A DNA stretch of 64,000 nt, from the NCBI GenBank assembly GCA_037127255.1, contig JBANSL010000005.1, forward strand, positions 82,527,160 through 82,591,159, given 5' to 3'. Numbering within the stretch: position 1 is the stretch's first letter; every line of letters begins with the position of its first letter. Made by a program: the position numbers and the translations under genes. The stretch comes from Persicaria tinctoria (lineage: Eukaryota; Streptophyta; Magnoliopsida; Caryophyllales; Polygonaceae). The notes beneath the pieces were generated by a model, which was not told the DNA's origin, searched no databases, and saw only the letters and a list, made by a program, of their open reading frames with translations. This document shows positions 45,011-55,127 of the stretch, one piece after another.

Positions 45011-45079
45011 TCCGTTGTTGGGAATCGAATAGGGTCACCTAGGTGAAAGCCGATATCCTAACCGCTGGACGACAACGGA
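45011..45079 (-). pseudogene. tRNA-Glu(TTC) pseudogene
   Basis: On the minus strand the sequence starts TCCGTTGTCGTCCAGCGGTT and ends CAACGGA, giving a perfect 7-bp acceptor stem and a normal D arm. The anticodon loop reads CTTTCAC (anticodon TTC, Glu). It is about 69 nt against the usual 72 or so. One base is lost in the anticodon stem, another in the T stem, and the T stem pairs badly, so it is probably dead. No CCA is encoded, as expected for a plant nuclear gene. Confidence 0.8.
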
Positions 45080-45504
45080 TTTGTATTTCTCATATTTGTT
45101 TCTTTTTAATATAAAAAATACTCCGTATTATGTAATGTCACGGGCTTAAAATTCTTGATATTTGGATCGAAGGACATGAGAACCCGAAGGTGAGAGTGGT
45201 ATAGAAACGCTTGAGATCTTAGAACGATATAATAACCCGGGTATTTTAACTCCGGAGTATTTGGTGTGATGGGTGAGAACTCACTCAACATATAATATAA
45301 TAGCCCGTGCGTGTTTGGAAATCTGGGTTATATACCAGCCTATTTCTAGGTTTTTTTAGAAAAGAAAAATACGTAATTTTTATTTTCAGTCATATTATAC
45401 CCTAGTGATTTCACATCCGGGCAATTATATACCGGGTTAAAATGTCATTTTTGTACTAGTGCCGATCGCCATGATCGTTGCTCAATCTTAGCTTACTGCA
45501 TTTA

Positions 45505-45672
45505 TCTTTCAGTGCCACTTGTAAGGCCATTTGGATTCAGCTATTACTTGCAGATATTGGCATCTACCTCTCTACCTCTCTGGTGTTGTGTTGTGATAAC
45601 ATCGAAGCCACGTATGTTACCATGAACTCCGTTATTCATCATCGGATCAAGCATCTCTCATTGGACTATCAT
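45505..45672 (+). pseudogene. old copia RNase H fragment, left part
   Basis: The frame reads IWIQLLLADIGIYLS, CCDNIEATY and HHRIKHLSLDYH, matching the copia RNase H block with CDN and R-x-KHI. It is broken exactly after DYH at the ATCAT of the insertion site and continues at 51210-51367. The rest of that element upstream is not recognisable. Confidence 0.85.
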
Positions 45673-45923
45673 TGTTGACTTCATCTTGATCAAGACAAAA
45701 TTTAAATATATAAAAATATGGGTTTGATTTTATTGATGAAAGTCAAAACCTATTATATTAGGTTGAATTAAGTTTTTGGGCTTTATTATTTTAGGTCCCT
45801 ATGTTGTTATTGAACTAACTTGCAGGTTGGCCCAAAAATGATTCATTCAAATGTATCTCGGTTGCGTCTAGAAAGAGGAAGATTGAATTGGCTGAGGAGA
45901 TCTTCAAGTATCAAGGTTGTTAC

Positions 45924-46099
45924 TGAAAGTGTTTTGGAAGTGAGTCCCTGCTCATCTCATCGTATTAACATGCTTAAATAGAGGATTACAAAAGATTTAC
46001 AGAATCAAAATAATAACCAACTAAATCCTAACAAGATAAAGAGATATATACAAATATACTCTAACAAGATAAAGAGATATATACAAATATACTCTAACA
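45924..46099 (-). repeat. 3' LTR of copia copy 3
   Basis: 176 bp, TGTTAG...TTTCA on the minus strand. It contains a 33-bp perfect tandem duplication at its start (TGTTAGAGTATATTTG twice). Very short for a copia LTR. Confidence 0.95.
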
Positions 46100-49000
46100 T
46101 ACCCCCGCAGTCCTAGCGGGAGGTTCTCGAACGCTAAGACTGGACCTGAAATCCAAGAATAATGATAATGGAAGGCCCTTAGTGAAGATATCAGCGTATT
46201 GGTGTGACGAGGGAACATGAAGAACTCGTATATGACCAAGGCGAACCTTTTCACGGACAAAGTGAATGTCCATTTCGACATGTTTTGTCCGATGGTGCTG
46301 CACTGGATTCGTGGACAAGTAGACTGCGCTCACATTATCACAATAAACAATGGTGGCTTGGCGCAAGGGAATGTGTAATTCCAGAAGGAGGTTGCGGAGC
46401 CAACTTGTCTCTGAGACGGCATTTGCAACACCCCTATATTCAGCCTCGGCACTTGATCTTGACATTGTTGCTTGGCGTTTTGAAGACCAAGAAACCAGGT
46501 TATCACCCAAATAAACACAATAGCCTGAGGTGGAGCGCCGAGTGTCTGGACAGCCCCCCCCAATCTGCATCCGAGTAAGCCGTCAAGCCGGAAATGGATG
46601 AACTGGCTAGGTGTATACCGAGAGTTGGTGTACCTTTTAAGTACCTAATGATGCGCTTCAATGCTTGAAGATGCGGTTCGCGAGGATCATGCATGAATAG
46701 GCACACTTGTTGAACAGCATACGATATATCGGGCCTTGTGAATGTCAAGTATTGAAGAGCTCCGGCGAGGCTGCGGTAAAGGCCTGGATCTGCGACCGGT
46801 GGACCTGCAGCAGCCGAGAGTTTGGACTTTGAGTCCACAGGAGTGCCTGCTGGTTTGCAATCAGCCATGCTAGCTCGATCGATAATTTCCGCAGCATATT
46901 TTTGTTGAGACAAAAACATATTGTCCTTTGTACGTGTGACGGAGACTCCCAAAAAATATGATAAAGCTCCCAAGTCTGTCATGGAAAATTCAGCACCTAG
47001 GCGACCGATGATCTGCTCCAAGAAAGAGGATGACGAGGCAGTTAAGACTATGTCATCAACATATAGCAGGAGGTAGGCGGTATCGGAGCCTGATCGGTAC
47101 ACGAACAGAGAAGTGTCCGAGATGGCGCTTTTGAATCCAATAGACGTGATGAACGTGGCGAATCTGGTATACCAAGCACGGGGAGCTTGTTTCAAACCGT
47201 ACAATGACCTGCGTAGGAGACAAACATGGTTGGGTTTAGTGGAATCTCGAAACCCAGGAGGTTGATGCATATACACCGTCTCGTTGAGGAAACCGTTGAG
47301 GAATGCATTTTTGACATCCAACTGATGGATCGGCCATGAACGAGAGAGAGCGATGCTAAGAACAGTCCGTATTGTGGCAGGCTTAACCACCGGACTAAAC
47401 GTTTCATCGCAATCGATGCCAACCTGTTGAGCTCTACCATTCACCACCAATCGAGCTTTGTATCGTTGTAGGCTCCCATCCGACCTGTACTTATGCTTAA
47501 AGAGCCATATACATCGAATAATGTTAGCATCATGTGGTCCTGGAACGAGGTCCCAAGTCCTATTTTTAATTAGAGCATCATATTCTTCAATCATGGCGGA
47601 GCGCCAGTTGGGGTCGGATAGAGCCAATTTTGGAGATTTGGGGATCGGTGAAACAGATTGAGATGCAACGTGGAGATTATATTTCGGGTTAGGAAAGGTT
47701 TTACCACGTTGACTCCGTGTCACCATAGGGTGTTTTGCTAGTGAAGGTGGTGGTACTGAAGCAATTGGAATTGCAACAGGAGAATGGATCTGGGGAGAGC
47801 TTGAAGTTGTTGGTGAAGGTGGAGTTTGAGGAAGTGGACCTGCGTTGACAGCTAATGGCCCAAATTGATGTGTTGGGGACTTCCTGGTGGAATCAAAAAA
47901 TTGAAGCAATAAGGGGTGTAATTCATCCGAACGAACAGGTGGGGGTGCAACCAAAGGACTGGAGAAGGGATATACTGACTCGTCGAAGACCACGTGCCGG
48001 GAAATGATGATCCGGTTCGTAGCAAGGTCGAGACAGCGATAGCCACGGTGTACGGAGGACAGCCCAAGGAAGACACACCTAGTTGATCGATCGGCTAATT
48101 TATGAGGGGATGTAGCATATGTGTTTGGAAAACATAAGCACCCAAAAACTCGAATGTGGTCATAGGAAGGATGACGACCATATAACCTGAATGTTGGTGT
48201 GATATTTTGCTTGGTTTTTGAGGGTAGAATGTTATGAATATACACTGCCATATTTAAAGCTTCGACCCAAAAAGAGATTGGGCAAGAGGCATGAACCAAG
48301 AGGGATCGTGTTTTGTCATTAAGTGTACGAATCATTCTTTCGGCCTTACCATTTTGGGGGGAGGTTTGAGGACATGAAAACCGAATGACCATCCCATGAC
48401 TTGCACAAAAGGAATGAAACGAGTGATTGTTAAATTCACCCCCCATATCACATTGTAAGCATTTGATTTGGTAATGGAATTGTGTTTTGACCATGGCTTG
48501 AAATTGCACAAATTTAGAATAGGTTTCGGACTTGTGTTTCAAAGGATAAACCCAAACAAAGTTTGTGAAATCATCAATGAGAACAAGATAGTACCGATGA
48601 CCGTTTTCACTTTTGATCGGTGATGTCCACAAATCGCTATGGATTAAATCAAATGGTGCAAATGTCATAGATTTGGAATCAGCAAATGGAAGTCTTTTGT
48701 GAGTAGACAACTGGCAACTAGAACAAACGATGGAGCTAGGCTCCTTATTACACTTAATGACAGAACAACGATTTAAAAATTGTAAAACTTGAGCTCCAGG
48801 ATGCCCGAGGCGAGCATGCCAGAGAGGACTTGGGTGACCAGCGGTAAAGGCGGATGGCTTGGTGGGTTTGACAGCGGCTTTGGGGTGAAGCGGATATAGA
48901 TCGCCTGGGCTATCACATCTCAGGATTGGTATCCCCGAACGAAGTTCCTTCACAGAAAAACCAATAGGATCAAATTCAATTGAAACTTGATTATCTCTTG

Positions 49001-50267
49001 TGAATTGTTTTACGGAAATAAGGTTCTTAATAATATGTGGAGTGTACTGGACATTTTTAAGAGAAAGATTTGTAACTGGTGTTGGAATGTTGGCTGTACC
49101 GGACCCAAGAACTGAAATTGTAGAGCCATTGCCGACATAAATCGAAGGTATCATGCTAGAATTAAAAAAAGGAGCGAGGATACCTGCGTTGGCGGTCATG
49201 TGGGCAGATGCCCCAGTATCCATAAACCATGTATCATCTGGTTGGTTCAGGGAAGCTGTAGTGAAGGCCGACGGAAGGTCGGTTGCTGTGAAGTGTGCCT
49301 GTGCTTGCTGAGGGCGCTGCTGTGGAAACGGAGGGCGAGCCATTGGCATTGTCGGGTACGGGCACGGTGGTGGTGACCACTGCGGCGGCCAGTAGTAGTT
49401 CATCCATGGAGGAAGAGTGGTGGGGTTTGGGCCCTTAGCACCCTCCTTGTTCTTGCCCTTACGGTTTCGATTGCCATTCTTACTCGTGTTTGGCTTGGGC
49501 GTCTGGGGCGTTGGAGCAGCAGGTGGTGTTGCTGCTGGAGCAAGGAGAACTGTGGCAGGCTCAAGTGTAGGCACAGTCGGGCGAGCACGGCGTGACTCTT
49601 CACGAGATAACATGCTTCGGGCAGTTGCAAACGACGGAAGGGGCGTTGATTGACTGATGATACTGCCGACGGTGTCAAAGGCGGAAGACAACCCATTTAT
49701 CAACTGGAGAACTAGCCGCTTGTCAGACACTGGATGTTCGACGCCGGTAAGCTGATCGGCGAGGGATTTGAGAGCCTGACAATACGCCGAGACTGTAGGA
49801 AAAGTCTCTAGGCGAGTATTGATGAACTTCTGTTCCAGATCGGCAGCACGAGCACTCATGTTGTCATGGAATATTTCCTCGACTCGTAACCATGCGGCCC
49901 TAGCGGTAGAGCCTGGGTGGATGACGGTCAACAACATGTCCTCAGATATGGTTCCATAGATCCATGAGAGAACGATCGCATCGAGTTGATTAAATCGTTC
50001 ATCCGACAGATTCGGGGGACGAGGGGAATCGTCTATATGGTAGAGGACGTTGTGTGCTCGGAGGGCGATTTTGAAAAGTTCAGCCCATGTATGATATGGG
50101 ACTTTGTGGAGGTCAAGAGAGACCGGGATTAAATTCTTAATGTTTGTGATGGATTGAGCCGAGTGAAAACGGACCTCAGGCTGTTGATTGTTGGCGGCAG
50201 GGGCCACTGGTATGACTGGGTTGATATTGTCATCATTTGGGTGATTGCCGTCAGCCATAACAAACAA
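46094..50267 (-). pseudogene. copia gag-pol polyprotein, one frameshift
   Basis: The main frame runs from 50267 (MFVMADGNHP; ATG 50267 or the Met at 50258) to 46503, 1254 codons. RNase H continues in another frame at 46094-46570. The switch is a run of eight Gs (46554-46561) where seven would keep phase. Domains in order: gag; a basic and Pro/Trp-rich linker (RNRKGKNK, YYWPPQW) where most copia gags have a zinc knuckle; protease DTGASAHM; integrase HARLGH...CSSC, DLWTSP, CDMGGEF and SPQNGKAERMIR; reverse transcriptase YVDDIVLT; RNase H SDADWGG, SSAEAEYR and CDN. The stop codon TAG (46094-46096) lies inside the 3' LTR. If the G run is a sequencing error this is a full coding element. Confidence 0.94.
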
Positions 50268-50309
50268 GAAGAGAAGGGCGGAAGGTTGGTGGGATTAGGT
50301 CAGGAACTT

Positions 50310-50321
50310 AGCCTGATACCA
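50310..50321 (-). promoter_or_regulatory. primer binding site of copia copy 3
   Basis: On the minus strand TGGTATCAGGCT follows the 5' LTR. It is the initiator tRNA-Met complement with a change after TGGTATCAG compared with copies 1 and 2 (TGGTATCAGAGC). Confidence 0.8.
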
Positions 50322-50497
50322 TGAAAGTGTTTTGGAAGTGAGTCCCTGCTCATCTCATCGTATTAACATGCTTAAATAGAGGATTACAAAAGATTTACAG
50401 AATCAAAATAATAACCAACTAAATCCTAACAAGATAAAGAGATATATACAAATATACTCTAACAAGATAAAGAGATATATACAAATATACTCTAACA
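50322..50497 (-). repeat. 5' LTR of copia copy 3
   Basis: Identical to 45924-46099. It has a TATA-like CTATTTAAGC near its middle on the minus strand. Confidence 0.95.
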
Positions 50498-51209
50498 GTT
50501 ACATGGAGATCTTCAAACACCTTCATCCTCCTTTCCCGGATGTGGTTGAACGGTAAGTTCAAACGACTCTTTTCAAGATAGCCATGGACGATAAACAAGC
50601 AGCATCTATATAAAGAGATCGATGGACTACAGTGAAGACATAAGCTTGCTCTCTCATCTCCAAAGCATTCACTGCAATCAATCTCCAATCTCTCAAGGCT
50701 TTTATTTTCGTTGCTTTATCTTTAAGTTATGAGAGATTTTCATTGAGCGTTATTGTACAAGTCATAGTGTTATACTAAGAATATACATCTTCTCAAACAT
50801 ATTCACTAGGCTGTTATTTCACGAGAGTTTGAGTTGATTAGCTATAGAAGCGGGTTAGGTTTCGAGAAGCAGAAGAAGAGAAGTTCTTCTAGGTTGTATC
50901 TAGGATTCATAAAGAGTACTGAAATAATAGTGCTTTTCAATCCTACGGATTGGAGAACCCTAGGCGAAAACATATATAGGACAAGTTTGTGCCGAACCTC
51001 GTTAACATATCATGTGTCTTTGCATTACGTTTTGTTATTTATTTTCCGCATATTTACTTTTGAGTTTCGCAAGGTTCTTTAACCAGTTCCTGGAGAATTG
51101 ACAAGACCTTGAAACTCATTTTAAGGCCTTGACATTGGGACTGCGAAAATTATTCAAACCCCCCACCTCCCTGAGTATTGTTTATTACTTTGTTTTACGC
51201 GACTCTTAA

Positions 51210-51367
51210 ATCATTTTGTTCGGGAACGGGTTGCCAACAAGTCACTTCATGTGGCATTTGTCTCAAAAGATCAGCTTGCTGATTCCCTGACTAAACCATT
51301 GTCACCGACAGCCTTTGTTCGAAACCGTTCCTACCTCTGTTTACGACAGTTAGGAACGAGGGGGAGT
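51210..51367 (+). pseudogene. old copia RNase H fragment, right part
   Basis: Continues 45505-45672 in the same protein: HFVRERVANKSLHVAFV, DQLADSLTKPLS and FVRNRSYLCLRQLGTRG. It is followed by a purine tract (ACGAGGGGGAG) and a likely LTR start at about 51370 (TGAGCCACAC). Confidence 0.85.
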
Positions 51368-51369
51368 AA

Positions 51370-51760
51370 TGAGCCACACATCACTTCTTATAGTTCTACA
51401 GCCCAAACTAAATAGGACACCAAGACCCATTGCATCTCAGCAACCCAACAATCTAGCCTATGAAAGGCCCATAAGCAATAATATCAGATGAAAATATGAG
51501 GAACAACCAATTTTCCTTGCCAAAACCCACTAGGGTTTAGGGATTTGTGTATTTCATTTCACCACTTGGACAATACAAAAGCGAGCTTATACTCCGTATA
51601 TCTCAAGGAGGTCAGCTAGAAGATAGGGCTACTGTTCTAGTCTTCTAGAGATTTCTATGTACAGATAACACTACTATGGGCCTTTCATAGGCTAGATTGT
51701 TGGGTTGCTGAGATGCAATGGGTCTTGGTGTCCTATTTAGTTTGGGTCATAGGCTAGAAT
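51370..51760 (+). repeat. probable 3' LTR remnant with perfect inverted repeat
   Basis: The LTR of the old copia would begin TGAGCCACAC after its polypurine tract. Within it, 51402-51473 and 51675-51746 are exact reverse complements over 72 nt, with a spacer of about 201 bp. The right LTR limit was not found. Confidence 0.6.
51402..51746. repeat. 72-bp perfect inverted repeat
   Basis: The arms 51402-51473 (CCCAAACTAAATAGGACACC...) and 51675-51746 (...GGTGTCCTATTTAGTTTGGG) match without a single difference. The perfect match means recent origin or ongoing correction; the surrounding copia remnant is much more decayed. Confidence 0.95.
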
Positions 51761-51779
51761 TGACAAGACCTTGAAAATT

Positions 51780-52967
51780 GCTTGATATTACATTGATAGC
51801 TTACTCTTCGCCCGAATTCACCTCTAGTGATCATATTTTTTCCTACAGTTCGGTCTCGATAGAACACCGCCTCTCCATGATTCAGTACACACAATTCGGT
51901 ACAATTCGTACTTCGAGAAAGACCGAAAAGCTAACCGGGTGACTCGAAACCCTCCCGAAATAAAAAATACCGACCCGGTTTAGTTGGGTTATGCTTTGTA
52001 TTTATAGGCAAGTGGCCTGTTGGGGCTCAAGACTTTGATTTTGCCCCACCACATCATTTTGATCCATTCCTATGTTGACACTTGACAGGTGTTTCTTGTA
52101 GCTTGTATAACTGGTTGCAGTAACTTATGTGACCTCATGGTTCATTTTTTGCTCTAATTCGGTGGGCTGATGCAGTATTGTTTTCATACTATGGGCTGCA
52201 GGGCCTTTGGGCTACGAGGTGAATTTGGGCCAAAAAGGCCTTTGTATAAATGGACATATACGCGTAGAAACAAAACATGGGCTATTTGTGGGCTGAATTC
52301 GTGATTGCTTTCGGAGCCTTTTGCACTTTGCGAATGACGAATCTTGCACCGACTTATATATTGTTCAGTTGGTAATTGATCTTTATGAAATACCGTGATT
52401 CAACCTATATATATAGTTACTCCTCCAAACTGAAATAATCGATCAAGTATGAGATTTATGGTACCAACGACGGATCTAGGGGTGGACTGAGCTTTGCTAC
52501 CGCCCACCCCGAAAATTCAAAATATATGTAATAGGGAGAAACTTGAAACATATAGTTTACTTAGCCCATTTGGTTGCTTCTTTGCACTAATGGCATGGAA
52601 AGCCCACCCGAGATCGAATTCTCACGCAGTCCCCACAACCTCATTTTTTTTGTCTAATTAATATATATGTATGAGCGAATAACTTCAAAAAAAAATTGTA
52701 TAATATTATTTCAGTCCACCCCGATTTTTATTTCTGGTTTGTGCATGTATGGTGCTGATGGTTTCGTGAGCTGGTCTTTATTCGCCATTTATCTTCGCAT
52801 ACAAAATCACAAGTGTATGCGTGTACTTTTTCTATTCGACAAACTCTTAGCCATACATTAACATGAGCTCGATATATTTTTTTTTAACATGAGATCGATA
52901 TTAGTTTAGCTTTTGGTGTGTCACTGAATATAATGTTTTGACTACTATAGAGTTTAACTCGGTCATT
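51780..52967. other. non-coding spacer with repeat fragments
   Basis: No gene is visible. 51840-51910 resembles 27230-27290 (GAACACCG-x-CTCTCCATG words). 52470-52740 contains GGATCTAGGGGTGGACTG and TCCACCCCGATTTTTA, typical of degenerate plant DNA elements, without resolved ends. Confidence 0.4.
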
Positions 52968-53760
52968 ACATCTGTAATCCCTAGTCGATCTCGATTCCAC
53001 GGATCGGGAATTAAGAACGGGGTAATCGATTGCAAATCGACACAGAAACGCTAATCAGAGAGCAATACACAAAATTTACGTGGTTCGGTCGAAGCCTACG
53101 TTCACGGAGGCTCAGCCGAACGGTTTGAGAACATGAATCCATTAATCGGTAAGAAGGTTTACATAATAGGTTGCTTTAAACTCAAACTAAGGCAAATACA
53201 CCCTAGATCTGAAGATCGACGTCAGTCCTAAGCACCAGATCTAGAGTCTCCAAGGGAGATACGCTCAAGATCGGCCACCAGAGCTTCATCGGAGCTATGG
53301 ATATCAAAAACCCTAGCGTCGCCTCTCTCTCCTCTCTCTCTCTCTTTTGGATTACCTGATGGAGCGTCTGCTGAAGTGTTCAACCCCAAACCCTAGCTTC
53401 CTTTATATAGAGGTGAGCTTAAGGTAAAACACAGTGTTCCACTAACGAGCTTCACAAGTGAAGGAGCCAGGTAAGGTTTCCAGCGACGCTAGACATGGGC
53501 CTCGTTTTGAGCCAAGCCCATCAGATCATGCAATCATACAAACATACATATAATATGTCTAATATAATACATACTATACTTATAGATATGAAACATATAT
53601 ATATGAGCATAGGTAAGAACCCACACTTCTAATATATGTTATGATATAATTGTATAATATATATTCTAGTGTTATGCCTTAATCTACCATTTAATTTAAG
53701 TTTAGGGCCATCCAATATTCCTAGAACTAATGTTTAGATTAAAATAGACATTACAACATC
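52968..53760 (-). mobile_element. 783-bp solo LTR with 5-bp target duplication
   Basis: The segment 52973-53755 starts TGTAATCC and ends ACATTACA, flanked by ACATC on both sides (52968-52972 and 53756-53760). On the minus strand it has a TATA box (CTATATAAAGG near 53400) and the ACCGAACCACGTAAATTTTG motif often found late in plant LTRs, so it is minus-oriented. No internal region is present, so it fits unequal recombination between two LTRs. Confidence 0.85.
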
Positions 53761-54730
53761 CACACAATCCCTTTCCATTATATTAATTTGCTCTATATTT
53801 TAGGGTATTGTTAGTTTAGATAGACATTCTAAAATGCAAGCAACATTGTAGGGGCATGTAATCATACTATTTGACTTATCAAGATTGTAACTGTTCAAGA
53901 AACACGAGAGATGAATTGAAGGCTTAACTGTCAATTATATCAAATAAAATAATACTGTATAAGATGCATTGGCCATCTTGAAGGACAAGCTTGCATAGAG
54001 CACAATCCAAGTTGTTTAGCCAATTCAGAACTAGGTTTCAGATCAGAAGACAACAAGAGGAAGAAGTAGACTTATAGAGGGTCGGCACGTTCATATCTAG
54101 GGCTCGTTTGTTTATATAAGAGGAGACTGGAAAGATAAGGTATTAAATTTTACATATAAAATGTATATAATCATCATTTTTTGTGAGCTTGGAGGAGAGG
54201 GTGAGAGGGGTTATTAGCCCATCCTATACGTATTAGTTGCCATCTTTCAAATTAGAGAAGAAGAGTAACAAATTTTGTATGAAAAATAGGAGAAGGAGAT
54301 CGGGGAATGATTAGAATAGTGATAAATAAATCTTAACTTAAATATGGACTATATTTATAAGGATAATCATTACCTTTCTCTCCCAAATACAAACTGGGTT
54401 AATATTTTAGTCTATATGTACCCTCACATGCAATGCTTTTTTCTAAAAATTCTCTCACAAGGATAAAGGTCCATATGTACCCTCATATGTATCATATTGT
54501 GAATAAAAGAGTAATTTACATAATATTTTAAATTTTTTATAAACATTTTCAAACACAAATTGAAATAATAATGCTAAGCTATATTTATTAGTATTATTTC
54601 AAAATAAATAAAATGGTCCCTAAAATGTAATTGAGCTCTTAAATTCAAAATTTAAATACATTTATAATCAAATTTGAGTTTAAAAATATTAAAATATAAT
54701 ATATTTATTGATAAATTGATGAAAATAGAT
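53761..54730. other. AT-rich spacer, no gene seen
   Basis: Only AT-rich DNA. CTATATGTACCCTCA-like words repeat near 54410 and 54470. Confidence 0.5.
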
Positions 54731-54734
54731 GAAG

Positions 54735-54849
54735 GCGTGGTGATTTGTAAATAAAGACCATTTAAAGGATAGTTTTATGTAACATTAAATTTAGTGGGTG
54801 GTTAAATGAAAACCCCCTTATTTAATGGGTGGTTTTCTGTAAATTTGCC
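54735..54849. mobile_element. right arm of a GGGTAAAC-family MITE
   Basis: Resembles the right terminal repeat of the 30233-31328 element (ATTAAATTTAGTGGGTGG, TTTAATGGGTGGTTTTCTGT). No left arm or 9-bp duplication was found, so it is a remnant or a half-deleted copy. It lies directly upstream of the bL12m leader. Confidence 0.6.
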
Positions 54850-54859
54850 AAATAAGGAA

Positions 54860-55127
54860 TACCCAATTCCCATCTTCCAAACCCTCTGTCCACGCACAGC
54901 AGCAGGCGTCCAACCTCACTGCAGCCGCTATCCAACCTCCGGGCGCCATCACCATTGTCCTCCTCCGTTGCCAGTAGCGTCCCTCCGTCGCAGACACCAG
55001 GTTCGTTCTCTTCCTCCCTCACTGTCGCTCTATTCCTCCCGATGTAACCCGCTCATCCCGCTCCCGGATTGTAGGTACTCCAGGCCTCTCACCGGCGGCC
55101 TCCCTCCTTCGCCGGAAGCCTCCCGAG
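54860..55127 (+). other. putative 5' UTR exon of the bL12m gene
   Basis: CT-rich leader sequence ends in CCCGAG|GTAGGT at 55127/55128. An acceptor CTTGCAG|GATATA lies at 56877/56878, so an intron of about 1750 bp would separate this leader from the coding exon. The transcription start was not identified. Inferred from splice signals only. Confidence 0.4.

Larger units (their letters stand above)
45919..50502 (-). mobile_element. young Ty1/copia retrotransposon (copy 3), identical LTRs
   Basis: LTRs at 45924-46099 and 50322-50497 are 176 bp each and identical. The target duplication is GTTAC (45919-45923 and 50498-50502). Minus-strand order: LTR, primer site, gag, protease, integrase, reverse transcriptase, RNase H, purine tract, LTR. 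The coding region is open except for a single base excess in a run of Gs. Identical LTRs mean insertion too recent for substitutions to accumulate; this is the youngest dated element in the window. Confidence 0.97.
45668..51214. mobile_element. probable solo LTR (about 958 bp), itself split by a younger copia
   Basis: The DNA inserted into the old RNase H gene starts TGTTGACTTC at 45673 and ends ACTCTTAA at 51209, flanked by ATCAT on both sides (45668-45672 and 51210-51214). Subtracting the copia element and its duplication leaves about 958 bp. It has a TATA box (CTATATAAAGAG near 50607) and the CCTACGGATTGGAGAACCCTAGG and AAACCCCCCACCTCC words often seen in long copia LTRs. No internal domain remains, so a solo LTR is likely. 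The end AA instead of CA would be a mutation. Confidence 0.6.

Noticed and set aside
54396..54849. Complete third MITE starting GGGTTAAT at 54396
   Set aside because: The left end aligns poorly to the family and the 9-bp flanks do not match (ATACAAACT versus AAATAAGGA); only the right arm is supported.
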